A DNA stretch of 35,709 nt, from assembly GCA_002724245.1 (NCBI GenBank), contig PBOG01000031.1:24449-60157 (forward strand), read 5' to 3'. The translations under genes were made by a program, and so were the position numbers. Shown here piece by piece: positions 7,978 through 16,795 of this stretch (position 1 is its first letter; the number at the start of each line of letters is the position of its first letter). This DNA is from Planctomycetaceae bacterium. GTDB taxonomy: Bacteria > Planctomycetota > Planctomycetia > Pirellulales > Pirellulaceae. The notes beneath the pieces were generated by a model. It was not told where the DNA came from and made no database searches. It saw nothing but the letters and a program-made list of their open reading frames with translations.

Positions 7978-9381
7978 TCACGCACGGACCAATCTCTCGG
8001 TCAGATTATTCTGGCCACCCACATCCGTCAAACGCCGATCACGACCCTCGAACAAATAGGTCAGCCGTTCGTGGTCAAGTCCCATCAGCCCTAGCATGGT
8101 GGCGTGCAAATCGTTGACATGCACCTTGTCCTCCACCGCGGAGAAGCCAAAATCGTCGGTGGCGCCAATTGTTTTACCGCCGACAATGCCGCCCCCCGCC
8201 ATCCACGCGCTAAATCCATATGGATGATGATCGCGGCCATTACTTCCCTGGCGAATCGGCGTCCGTCCAAACTCCCCAATCCAGACGACCTGCGTCGACT
8301 CGAGCAGACCTCTCTGCTTGAGATCGGCCAGCAAGCCTGCAATCGGCTGATCCACTTTTGCGCCTTGCGACTGATGGTTTCCCTTGCAATCGCCGTGCGC
8401 GTCCCAGCCGCCGCATATCAACTGAACGTAACGCACGCCGCGCTCAACCATGCGTCGCGCCATCAAGCACATTTTGCCAAACCGATCTGCGGCGCCAGCT
8501 TCGATTCCGTACAGGTCCCGTGTCGCTTTCGTCTCACTGGAGAGGTCGATCAATTCCGGCGCCGCCCCCTGCATCCGGAACGCCAACTCGTAATTCGCGA
8601 TCCGAGCATCGAGTCGGCTGTCTCCAGGTCGACTTTTCAGATGTTCACGATTCCAACTGTTGATACGATCGAGAATCAGCCGCTGTTCGCGGGCACTGAT
8701 CGCCGCCTGCCGTTGTAGATTCTGAATTGGCGCACCTTCAATACGCATATCCGTGCCTTGATAGACTGCCGGCAGGAATCCAGAGCTGTACATCGATGCG
8801 CCGTTGCGGAAGATACCATCGGTCATGGCAATGTAAGCGGGCAGATCATCACTCTCACACCCCAACCCATAGACCACCCAGGAACCAATACTTGGATGCC
8901 CCAGCAAGCGCGTCCCCGAGTGCGTCATAATCATTGCCGAGCCGTGAATAAACAGCTCGTGATGGAGCGACCGAATAATCGCCAGCTTGTCCGCATGTTC
9001 AGAAAGATGCGGAAAAATGCTCGAGATTTCCTGACCGCTCTGTCCGTATTTGTCAAACGAAAACTGCGGTGCCAGAATCTTCGCGTCGGCGGTATTGATC
9101 TGCGCCAGATCGAAATCACGCAGACTCTCGGGAAGCAGCTGCCCATCGTAGCGGCTCATCACCGGTTTTGGATCAAATGTCTCCAGTTGGCTCGGTCCAC
9201 CTTGCATAAACAAAAAGATGATACTCTTGGCGGTACCGGGCTGATGTGGTGCACGTGGTGCGAGTGGACCTTGAGGCACCGCGGCGTGTGTCTCCGCCGA
9301 CAACAAGTCCCCCAAAGCCAGAGCGCCAAAGCCCAAACCACCTTGCCGTAGAAAATCACGTCTCAATTGCGTACCAGACAT
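7978..9381 (-). CDS. DUF1501 family Tat-exported protein (operon partner of DUF1553)
   Basis: 467 residues from ATG at 9381. The open frame extends back to 9504, but those codons lie inside the DUF1553 gene; the AAGGTGG at 9388-9394 sits correctly for 9381, giving an N-terminus MSGTQLRRDFLRQGG. LRRDFLRQ is the twin-arginine signal. Hallmarks are GGPSQLETFDPKP, GGWDAHGD, GEFGRTP (369-375) and GRDHHPYGF. The C-terminal block LDHERLTYLFEGRDRRLTDV closely matches that of the truncated DUF1501 at the right edge, so these two are one subfamily. It lies 19 bp downstream of the DUF1553 gene, and the pair is clearly an operon, the usual planctomycete DUF1553-DUF1501 module. Exported; biochemical role unknown. 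Confidence 0.95.
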   Translation of the reverse strand: MSGTQLRRDFLRQGGLGFGALALGDLLSAETHAAVPQGPLAPRAPHQPGTAKSIIFLFMQGGPSQLETFDPKPVMSRYDGQLLPESLRDFDLAQINTADAKILAPQFSFDKYGQSGQEISSIFPHLSEHADKLAIIRSLHHELFIHGSAMIMTHSGTRLLGHPSIGSWVVYGLGCESDDLPAYIAMTDGIFRNGASMYSSGFLPAVYQGTDMRIEGAPIQNLQRQAAISAREQRLILDRINSWNREHLKSRPGDSRLDARIANYELAFRMQGAAPELIDLSSETKATRDLYGIEAGAADRFGKMCLMARRMVERGVRYVQLICGGWDAHGDCKGNHQSQGAKVDQPIAGLLADLKQRGLLESTQVVWIGEFGRTPIRQGSNGRDHHPYGFSAWMAGGGIVGGKTIGATDDFGFSAVEDKVHVNDLHATMLGLMGLDHERLTYLFEGRDRRLTDVGGQNNLTERLVRA

Positions 9382-9387
9382 CACCAT

Positions 9388-9394
9388 CCACCTT
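9388..9394 (-). promoter_or_regulatory. Ribosome binding site that fixes the DUF1501 start at 9381
   Basis: AAGGTGG (read on the minus strand) stands 6 nt before the ATG at 9381 and directly abuts the alternative ATG at 9387, so 9381 is the better start. Confidence 0.6.
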
Positions 9395-9400
9395 AAACAG

Positions 9401-11575
9401 CTAATCAACGAAAGCGAATTCGGACAAATTGAATACCGCGAGGCAGAGTTTCGCAAGTGCGCGGGCACGATGCGGCGGTAGTGTCTGAAGCGCAGGGGGC
9501 ACATCCGTCAACGGCGTGCCTTCGACAGATGTCAAACTCTGCAGAAGTTCACGCGCTGACAATATTTCCGCAGCCGTCGGGTCCCGCCCCAGAGCCACCT
9601 TCCAGATTCTCTCAATCTGAGCAGGCGTTTCTGCTCCCGCCTCCTTAACGACACGTCCCGCCATTTGCACAGCCTGGCGAAACACCGACTGGTTGTTCAG
9701 TCCCCACAGTGCCTGCGGCGCTACGGTGGTCACGTCTCTTGTCGGGCAACTTACGGACGTTACCGGGGTGTCAAACACCTCGAACATAGGAAATTTGAAA
9801 TTGCGCCGCACTAGGATGTAGATACCACGGCGATGATGTTGCGCCGGATCCCGTGATACGACCCAGTGCCATTTCTCACGCAATGACGCAATTTCATCCG
9901 CCGCCAGGGGTGGTACTACCGGTCGCCCTCCCATCTCCAGATTAAGAGTCCCCGCGGCAGCGTGCACCGCATCCCACAGTGCTTCCGCTTCCAGGCGACG
10001 GCGGTCCATGCGCCACAGCAGCTCATTTTGTGGATCCTGTCGGAAATGAGACTCGTCACCGAATCGACTGCTTCGCCGATACACGGCCGAGTTCATAATG
10101 CGGCGGTGGAGGTTTTTGACATTCCAGCCATCTGCGACGAACTCCTTAGCCAGCCAATCGAGTAATTCGGGATGTGTGGGAGGCTGGCCCATGTGGCCGA
10201 AATCATTCGGTGTCGCCACGATGCCCCGCCCAAAATGCCATTGCCACACTCGGTTCACAAAAACCCGCGAGGTCAGCGGATGGTCAGCTCGCGTCAACCA
10301 CAGCGCGAAGTCTCGCCGGGCACCAAAGGGTCGCTGCAGTTCAGACGCAACCCCAGTCGCCGCTGCCAGTGACACCGGCAACGCGGGCTGAGAACGCGCC
10401 ATCGGCCTGGCAAGCTCACCACGTTCCAGGACATGAATGGGACGTATCAATTCGGGGTGCTGTCGCGCCAGAACCGTCGCCGTAGGGATGTGCATCAAAC
10501 CTACATAATCAACCGCGTACTGTCCTGCCGCTCTCTGCGGAAGCGCCAATACAGCCTGGCCAATCGCCCCCAGCAATTCTTGTTTGCGTTGTGCTGCCTG
10601 CGGAGTGTTCTTTTTTCCCTCCGGTGAATCAACAAACAACTGGTACGCCTGGCGTGCTTCCTGAACCGCCACGACCTTCGGATAACTCTGCCGCCAGTCC
10701 GCCTCCTCCATCGACGTCCACAAGGGGATCTCCACCTCGCGTGCGTTGGCAAAAATGGCCTGCATCGCAAAATAGTCTTCCTGCGTAAACGGGTCGAATT
10801 TGTGCGCGTGGCACCGGGCGCATCCCAACGTAATCCCCAGGAATGCCGACGCGGCCGTATCAACCTGGTCGGTCAACGTTTCATAAGCCAACCGTTTCGC
10901 ATCCAGCCCCGACTCATGCACCCGCGGTCCCAGAGTAAATAGCCCCGTGGCAATCCGAGCTTGCAAATGCTGGCGTTTCTCGTCAGTTACCGCATACACA
11001 CGTCGCGGGTCCAGATCGAGATTGTCAGGCCAAATCTCATCCCCTGCGAGCTGCTCCTGAACGAACTGGTCGTAGGGCATGTTGTCGTTGAAACTCTTGA
11101 CCACGTAGTCGCGGTAGCGCCAGGCATTGCGGTAGTAGATATCCGTCTCGTATCCGCCACTATCCGCGTACCTCGCAACATCCAGCCAGTGTCGTCCCCA
11201 ACGTTCACCGTAGTGCTTGGACTCCAGCAAACGGTCAATCAACTGTTGCCAGGCCTGAGGCGATGAATCTGACACAAACGCATCAACCTGCTCCGGACTG
11301 GGCGGCAAACCAAGCAAATCAAAATACGCGCGGCGAACGAGAACGCTGCGTTCTGCCTCGGGAGCAGACGCCAACCCAGCGGCTTCCAGCCGATGGAACA
11401 CAAATTGATCGATCGGACCACGAACCCGCTCCGCCTGCTTCAGGGACGCCCGCGGAGGCGGCTCAGGACGGGTCGGAGGTTCAAATGCCCAATATCCGCG
11501 AGTTACCTCTCCGGCCGCGCACGCAGAAACGAGCCCGGCCACAATCAAGCCCGTCTGTTGTAGGACTCGCACCAT
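9401..11575 (-). CDS. DUF1549/DUF1553 domain protein with CxxCH motif
   Basis: 724 residues with a signal peptide (about 1-22, ACAAG near the end). DUF1549 runs from about 50 to 265 and includes ERWGRHWLDVARYADS (124-139) and the conserved CARCHAHKFDPFTQEDY block, with Cys252, Cys255 and His256 forming a CxxCH c-type haem-like site. DUF1553 covers roughly 415-680, including HPLTSRVFVNRVWQWHFGRG. Many homologues start with a planctomycete cytochrome domain (PSCyt1); that domain is absent here, so this is the short form. ATG at 11575 has GGAGGTGA 6 nt upstream. It is the first gene of a two-gene operon with DUF1501 at 7978-9381. The encoded pair is exported. The molecular function is not established; an oxidative or polysaccharide-related role is only conjecture. 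Confidence 0.95.
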   Translation of the reverse strand: MVRVLQQTGLIVAGLVSACAAGEVTRGYWAFEPPTRPEPPPRASLKQAERVRGPIDQFVFHRLEAAGLASAPEAERSVLVRRAYFDLLGLPPSPEQVDAFVSDSSPQAWQQLIDRLLESKHYGERWGRHWLDVARYADSGGYETDIYYRNAWRYRDYVVKSFNDNMPYDQFVQEQLAGDEIWPDNLDLDPRRVYAVTDEKRQHLQARIATGLFTLGPRVHESGLDAKRLAYETLTDQVDTAASAFLGITLGCARCHAHKFDPFTQEDYFAMQAIFANAREVEIPLWTSMEEADWRQSYPKVVAVQEARQAYQLFVDSPEGKKNTPQAAQRKQELLGAIGQAVLALPQRAAGQYAVDYVGLMHIPTATVLARQHPELIRPIHVLERGELARPMARSQPALPVSLAAATGVASELQRPFGARRDFALWLTRADHPLTSRVFVNRVWQWHFGRGIVATPNDFGHMGQPPTHPELLDWLAKEFVADGWNVKNLHRRIMNSAVYRRSSRFGDESHFRQDPQNELLWRMDRRRLEAEALWDAVHAAAGTLNLEMGGRPVVPPLAADEIASLREKWHWVVSRDPAQHHRRGIYILVRRNFKFPMFEVFDTPVTSVSCPTRDVTTVAPQALWGLNNQSVFRQAVQMAGRVVKEAGAETPAQIERIWKVALGRDPTAAEILSARELLQSLTSVEGTPLTDVPPALQTLPPHRARALAKLCLAVFNLSEFAFVD

Positions 11576-11639
11576 CGCAGCTCACCTCCGATCCGAAGTC
11601 TGCTAGTCGCCCAGTGCTCGAGAGCTACCTGCACCCTCT

Positions 11640-11656
11640 CCATAATACCATTATGG
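11640..11656. promoter_or_regulatory. Palindrome over a candidate -10 element, possible operator
   Basis: CCATAATACCATTATGG is a perfect 7-bp inverted repeat around a 3-nt centre. It lies 65 bp upstream of the DUF1553 ATG, in the 268-bp divergent region 11576-11843. Read on the minus strand it contains TATTAT (11648-11643; 5/6 match to a -10 box), with CTGCCA (4/6 to -35) 18 bp upstream at 11672-11667. A dimeric regulator bound here would cover the promoter of the DUF1553-DUF1501 operon. No regulator gene is encoded nearby. Confidence 0.4.
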
Positions 11657-11843
11657 CCATCGCGTGTGGCAGTGACTTGCTCCCTCCCGTTCACATACCA
11701 GCCCGACACCGCCGTCCTGCCGCTTGTATCGGGAGTTGTGCAGGGTACGATCTGACCAACCATTCATCCATTATTCCGGTCCGACAGCGGCCAGACTTTC
11801 GAGTTCCTGCCGCTGCCGCGACTGCAGAACACAGGTTACTGAC

Positions 11844-12677
11844 ATGGAAATAATCGACTGCCACGCGCACATCTACTCACCGGATGAGGAGCGTTACCCC
11901 ACCACGCAAAAGCCTCTCCGGGTCCCGGGAGGAAAGGCGTCCATCGAGGACCTTCGGACACTCAGCCTGGCCCATGGCGTGACGGCCGTCCGTCCCGTGC
12001 ACACGGTGTCGTTCTATGGATACGACAACCGGTATCTTTGCGACGCCGTCAAGGCGCATCCCGCCTGGACAGCGGGCGTGTGCACCCTTGAGCCTGATGA
12101 CCCAAAAAGCCCCGACGTACTGCGCCGCTGTGTGGAAGAGTACGGGGTCAAGACGCTCCGCAGCACACCTGGCAACAATCGTACCACCTTTGACCATGAC
12201 GGTGTCCGGCTACTCTGGAAAACCTGCGCCGAGCTAGGTGCAACCGTCGATATTTTCCTGATGTCAACGGCCTGGGTTCCCAGCGCAGAGAAATTGCTGC
12301 GGGCATTCCCTCAATTGACCGTCGGCTTCGATCATTGCATGGATCTCAAACCAGGTCCGCAGTACAAAAAAACCTTGCGTGAGGTACTGCGTTTGTCGCG
12401 CTACCCGAATCTCTACGCGAAAGTCGACTTCATCAGCACCGGCACCGAGATCGGCTATCCCGGTGCCGACCTGCACGACGCCGCGTTGAGAATTATCGAG
12501 GCGTACGGTCCGGACCGCTGCGTCTGGGGCAGCAACTTTCCCAACGTGTTGTGGACACCCAAGATCACATACTCTGAGCACCTGCGAATCTTTACCCACG
12601 ACCTTCCGCTCTCGTCTCAGGCACGTGCCCAGGTACTGGGCCAAACTGCAAAACGGTTATGGTTTCCCGGTCTGTAA
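11844..12677 (+). CDS. Amidohydrolase-2 family metal-dependent hydrolase
   Basis: 277 residues from ATG at 11844. The frame opens earlier (11724), but the translated upstream part is Cys/Arg/Ser-rich and unlike any domain, while 11844 puts the metal motif at the N-terminus: MEIIDCHAHIY, with Asp5, His7 and His9. Further family blocks are VGFDHCMD (a His ligand on the barrel) and the C-terminal RCVWGSNFPN, whose Trp-Gly-Ser precedes the usual catalytic Asp position (Asn here). This is the TIM-barrel amidohydrolase_2 group (COG3618-like), which includes lactonases acting on sugar lactones and on 2-pyrone-4,6-dicarboxylate. No signal peptide, so cytoplasmic. A sugar-lactonase role would suit the glycan setting but is inference. 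It is divergent from the DUF1553 operon. AGG lies about 8 nt upstream of the start. Confidence 0.9.
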   Translation: MEIIDCHAHIYSPDEERYPTTQKPLRVPGGKASIEDLRTLSLAHGVTAVRPVHTVSFYGYDNRYLCDAVKAHPAWTAGVCTLEPDDPKSPDVLRRCVEEYGVKTLRSTPGNNRTTFDHDGVRLLWKTCAELGATVDIFLMSTAWVPSAEKLLRAFPQLTVGFDHCMDLKPGPQYKKTLREVLRLSRYPNLYAKVDFISTGTEIGYPGADLHDAALRIIEAYGPDRCVWGSNFPNVLWTPKITYSEHLRIFTHDLPLSSQARAQVLGQTAKRLWFPGL

Positions 12678-12714
12678 GGGCAATTTGCTGTATCACCACA
12701 CCAGCCAGGCCCAA

Positions 12715-13350
12715 TCATCGGGTCATCGGCGAAGGCGACCGCTCCCCCCCCTCGGGGTCGTCATCAGCATCTGCCAAATAGGCCACCTGCAGCCTTTTCT
12801 CATCCACCTCCACATACTGCCGGCAGCGTTTCCGCAAACGCCGTCGGTACTGCGTCATCGCGTCGGCTTGAAATCGCGCGGTGAGACCATAACTAACCAG
12901 AATGCAGATCGCCCACACCATCAGTCCTGGCATGGTCGCCACCTCACCAGATGCCTCATCACTCAAGAACCCGTGACTGGAAAACAGCAGGTCTGTGTCC
13001 GAGACGAGCCGGACTCCCATCACCAGGATCACCAGCAAGACGCTCGCGCCGGCAACCAACAGGACGCTGCCCAAATAGAGATTGACCACGTCAGCCAATT
13101 CACGCCGAGCCCGCCGCCAGCTCCAACTCTTGTCCTGCCGGTAACAATTTTTCCAGGCGGCGCGATCGAGCCGTTGAACGCGGAGCAACTTCACCAGCCC
13201 CAGCCCGACAAGCAACAGGGTGGCAAACGCGGCCAGGATAAGTACCGCCAAAGCGGGCAGTCCAAACGTTTCCAATGCAGTCTCCAGTTGGCCATTCTTG
13301 GAACCTGGCGGTGCAACCCCTCTCTTTGCAGTCGGTAACCCAAAGGCCAT
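12715..13350 (-). CDS. Hypothetical three-helix membrane protein
   Basis: 211 residues, not assigned to a family. Three hydrophobic segments are visible at about 31-55, 91-114 and 140-158. The first two are separated by a strongly basic, Trp-rich loop (about 58-85) and the last is followed by a basic stretch (about 166-180, with RRRLRKR) and then an acidic tail (ADADDDPEGGE near 193-203). The charge pattern looks like a genuine inner-membrane protein rather than a random frame. It lies downstream of, and on the same strand as, the large Ser/Thr kinase (264-bp gap), so the two may be functionally linked. ATG at 13350 lacks a good Shine-Dalgarno and the start is uncertain. Convergent with the amidohydrolase (37 bp). 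Confidence 0.72.
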   Translation of the reverse strand: MAFGLPTAKRGVAPPGSKNGQLETALETFGLPALAVLILAAFATLLLVGLGLVKLLRVQRLDRAAWKNCYRQDKSWSWRRARRELADVVNLYLGSVLLVAGASVLLVILVMGVRLVSDTDLLFSSHGFLSDEASGEVATMPGLMVWAICILVSYGLTARFQADAMTQYRRRLRKRCRQYVEVDEKRLQVAYLADADDDPEGGERSPSPMTR

Positions 13351-13614
13351 GCAACCAACAGCAGACGACGTGCTGGGGAGCCCCGCTTAGCCGAGGTTAG
13401 CTGAACCCGCACCGAAACGCCAGTAGAATGTGTTCCGGGTCCGGCCAAACCTGCCGGTTTCCTTATCCGCTGTCGGCAACCATCTCGTATTTTGCCAGTC
13501 GCCGGTGCCACTGTTTTTGACGAAGCCCCGCCCACTCAGTTCGCGCACACTGTGGCTTCAGCACCGCGCGTGCCGCTGTTGCGACAAAGGCGTCACCAGG
13601 TGCCCGGGCCAGCC

Positions 13615-16608
13615 TTACCCTACGTCGTCTCGCAGGGCCAACAGTGACCTTCCGGCCAATGCGTAACGCGTCCCGCAGCCTACCGCCAGCACGAACAGCA
13701 ACACTGAGACCAGTGTCGTCGTCCCATACCAGAGCGCGATATTGTGTGAGCAAATCACCCCCAACGTCAAATTCGCAAAGAAGTACGAGACTGCAGCCAG
13801 GATACCCCAACGCATCAGGATGGTGATCGGCATGACCACTGAGATAAATGTCGTCGCCCTCAGGAACCAATGGTCTTCCCCACTCGTCAGTTGCAGGAAA
13901 AACACCATACCGATACAAGCCAGATAGGCGATCAGGGTACGTCGGCAGATGACTTTCACCAACAAGATGAACACCATCAGGTAAAACAGGCACACCCAAG
14001 TCGCCGTTAGCAGAAACTCCCCATACATCGCAAACATCAACCGCGGCGCAGCAAAAAACGGCAACTGGTCCGCGGTGGGCATGACGCCCGCCGTCAGGCG
14101 CTCCGCCAGTGCAAACTGCAAGCCGTAAAGCAGCTTGTTGATCCCACTACCGGTAAACGCAATCAACAAATCTCGGCCAATCAGAGGATCCCGCCAGCGT
14201 CCCTGCATGAATCGCGTCCAGGACACAAGCAGCGTCGGCCAAAGACGCCGCAGCAGCGGCTCCAGAGCCAGGTACGCCAGGACCAACCCCAGCGATTGAA
14301 ACAGAGAACGCACCACACCCTGCACCACGATCATCAGCTCGTCCAGACTGGCGTGGTGCGGAGCTTCCAGCAACCAGCAGATCTCAGACACACCAAAGGC
14401 AACAATCCCGATCTTGATTGCCCCCGCGACATCTGCATTCCGTCGACGAATATTACGCGGCACCAGCACAAGGCACCCCACCAGGACAATCACAAATAGC
14501 ACTGCGGGCAAATCTTGCAGCGCTGTCCGTTCCTCGCGCCAGGGGGGGACGACACGAAAATACACTGGCCTGCCACGCAAAAATCCCATACGCACCGCCA
14601 GTGGCAAGTGGGGATTATTGGGATACGTCCCAGTCCATTCGAAACACGCGTCATGGGCAACCGGGCAAATCCATCGTTGCTTCGAGACCGCCACGCTCTG
14701 GCGATCCGTCGCGCTGTCAACAAAATCAGATTTCCGCAAGCCGGCCTCCCGAAACAACTCGTCGACCCAGATTCGCTGGGGCTTTTCAGCCGGTTTCCAC
14801 GCCGGCAGCAAATCGTCCCCAAGGTTGATCCGAAAGGTATCCAGCTTGCCAGCTGGCGTGCGCACCAGTAACAAACTATCGGAAACTGTAATGGCAGGAT
14901 CGTCCCAACTGGCCAGATGATTCTTGAACACTCCGTGGGGCGAAAACACATGCAGGTATTCTCGTGGCCGCAACGTCGCCTGACTCTCGCGGTACCAGAA
15001 CCACCCCGCAGCGGGCTGTTCGAGACGTTGAAATTCCCGTCTTCCTGTTTTCCATGCCAAACGGATACGCTCATCGGCCGGATCATAGTCACTGGCCCCT
15101 TGATTGCCTCGCAATCCAGCGGAACTATGCGGCAGACGCGGAATCCCCAACGCATCCAACCAACTCCGCGCCGCGACGCGCATCGCCTCAGGCGATGCTT
15201 GAAAGTGGGCGCCAGACAGCAGCGAACTTTGTTCACTCAACGCCAAATTAAGTACCAGGCTTGCTACCGCCGCGATCAGCAGAGTCACAATCACCCGCGT
15301 ACTCAGCAAAGGCTGTTCAACACTCGCCGCCACCTGTTCAGGTGAGGGAGTCTGCCCCATGGCGAGTGCGGCTTCCAACGGACTGTTCCCCGGCAGCATT
15401 TGAAAGACCGTCAACGCCGATTTGATACGAATTGCCGGGTCCTGCCGCAAACACGCCTCGATGACCTCCTCCACTGCCAGATCCAACTCGGGGTTGTACT
15501 CTGCGAGCGCAACCTCCGTATCGCGCGAACGAACCTCCATAAGTTGTTGCAGCGAATTGACTTCATGGGCCGACTGCCCCGCGAACAGCTCATACAGGAT
15601 CAGTCCGAGCGCATACAGATCTGACTGCTCGGACAACTCCTCACCACGCAGTTGCTCCGGAGCCATGTATGCCGGGGTTCCTGCCAATGGCCCAGAACCA
15701 CCATCGGCGGTTAGCTGCGCCAGGCCAAAATCCGTAATCCTCACCTGCCCTTGAGCGTCAACCATGATATTGGCCGGCTTCAAGTCGCGGTGGATAATTC
15801 CCTTCTGATGCGCCGCGTGGATTCCTGCTGCCATTTGCTTGGCAAGATCCAACCCTTGTTCGCTCGTGAGCTGTCCCTCACGCGCCAGCACCGCCTGCAA
15901 ATCCTCGCCGTCAATCAACTCCATAGAAATGAAAGGCGTCTCTTCCGCCTCGCCAATGTCATAAACGGCGCAAATATTGGGGTGTGATATTTGTCGTGCC
16001 AACCGCACCTCTGCCCGCAGTTGTTCCAGTCGCGGCCCCAGTGTATCGGCCCCCTGGACCAGAAATTTCAATGCCACCGGCTGTTCCAGAATCAGGTCAT
16101 CCGCCCGGTACACCTCGCCCATCCCACCCTCGCCCAGCCTGGCGACAATCCGATACCGTTCCAGCAACAAGGCTCCTGGCTTGAATCGTTGTGTTTCCCC
16201 CAATACACCGGTCTGCGACGGTGCACTTTCCCGTTCCCCAGCAGCCTCATGGCGAAGTGGTTCAGGCTGGCTGTCCAGTGAATCGCTGGTCATGTCCAGC
16301 GGGCCGCCGTGACGTTGCACGCGGAATTGATCCGCAGCGCCCTCCCCAGGTTTCAGATCGGCGTCAGTCTGACCCGCATGGTAGTGTGTCTGATCAAGAC
16401 CTGCTGCCTCGTCCGCATCGACACTCTGGTAAAGCGTCTGTTCAAGCCCTGGACCGGCGCGTGTCTCGTCTTCCTGGAAAAGCGTCTGGTCAAGTCCGTC
16501 CATACCACCCGCTACCAGATCGCGACCACACGTAGCGCAGCGATCCACGCCGGCATCAATCCGGGCATCACAATGCGGACATTGCATCGGTGTCGCTTTC
16601 TCACGCAT
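13615..16608 (-). CDS. Hanks-type Ser/Thr protein kinase with zinc ribbon and multi-pass C-terminus
   Basis: About 997 residues from ATG at 16608; ATGs at 16614 and 16587 are also possible and none has a clear Shine-Dalgarno. In order: a CPHC...CATC zinc ribbon (Cys10, 13, 24, 27); a linker with three repeats LDQTLF, LEQTLY and LDQTHY (Thr near 42, 58 and 74) and a GETQRF site (Thr139); then a complete kinase domain (about 152-400) with GEGGMGEVY, the ALKF lysine (181), HRDLKPAN (Asp275), DFG (293-295) and MAPE (315-318). It is therefore catalytically intact. A transmembrane helix follows (about 438-457), then an extracytoplasmic region of about 260 residues and 7-8 further hydrophobic helices to the end. 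The C-terminal membrane domain is unfamiliar to me. It probably signals from the inner membrane. Nearby genes are a small membrane protein downstream and threonine aldolase upstream. Confidence 0.93.
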   Translation of the reverse strand: MREKATPMQCPHCDARIDAGVDRCATCGRDLVAGGMDGLDQTLFQEDETRAGPGLEQTLYQSVDADEAAGLDQTHYHAGQTDADLKPGEGAADQFRVQRHGGPLDMTSDSLDSQPEPLRHEAAGERESAPSQTGVLGETQRFKPGALLLERYRIVARLGEGGMGEVYRADDLILEQPVALKFLVQGADTLGPRLEQLRAEVRLARQISHPNICAVYDIGEAEETPFISMELIDGEDLQAVLAREGQLTSEQGLDLAKQMAAGIHAAHQKGIIHRDLKPANIMVDAQGQVRITDFGLAQLTADGGSGPLAGTPAYMAPEQLRGEELSEQSDLYALGLILYELFAGQSAHEVNSLQQLMEVRSRDTEVALAEYNPELDLAVEEVIEACLRQDPAIRIKSALTVFQMLPGNSPLEAALAMGQTPSPEQVAASVEQPLLSTRVIVTLLIAAVASLVLNLALSEQSSLLSGAHFQASPEAMRVAARSWLDALGIPRLPHSSAGLRGNQGASDYDPADERIRLAWKTGRREFQRLEQPAAGWFWYRESQATLRPREYLHVFSPHGVFKNHLASWDDPAITVSDSLLLVRTPAGKLDTFRINLGDDLLPAWKPAEKPQRIWVDELFREAGLRKSDFVDSATDRQSVAVSKQRWICPVAHDACFEWTGTYPNNPHLPLAVRMGFLRGRPVYFRVVPPWREERTALQDLPAVLFVIVLVGCLVLVPRNIRRRNADVAGAIKIGIVAFGVSEICWLLEAPHHASLDELMIVVQGVVRSLFQSLGLVLAYLALEPLLRRLWPTLLVSWTRFMQGRWRDPLIGRDLLIAFTGSGINKLLYGLQFALAERLTAGVMPTADQLPFFAAPRLMFAMYGEFLLTATWVCLFYLMVFILLVKVICRRTLIAYLACIGMVFFLQLTSGEDHWFLRATTFISVVMPITILMRWGILAAVSYFFANLTLGVICSHNIALWYGTTTLVSVLLFVLAVGCGTRYALAGRSLLALRDDVG

Positions 16609-16795
16609 GATCATTCCATCGCAGCAGCAATCCAGCCACCGATGTGCCGCCCAACCAGGCACTCGGCCCTGCCGTCGACACGACACCTCCAGCCACGGCC
16701 TCAATGTACACCATATCTGCCGCAGCGCAGCTCTGACTACCTCGGCCGCCACTCCCGTAATCGAACCCCATGGCGGCGTTCCGCTTTGCACCCCA

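Noticed and set aside
9382-9504. Upstream start for the DUF1501 gene at 9504
   Set aside because: It would overlap the DUF1553 gene by 104 bp; the Shine-Dalgarno at 9388-9394 and the Tat leader support 9381.
13463-13999. 178-codon minus-strand open frame at the kinase 3' end
   Set aside because: Different frame of the kinase C-terminal region; the kinase frame gives clear membrane helices there.
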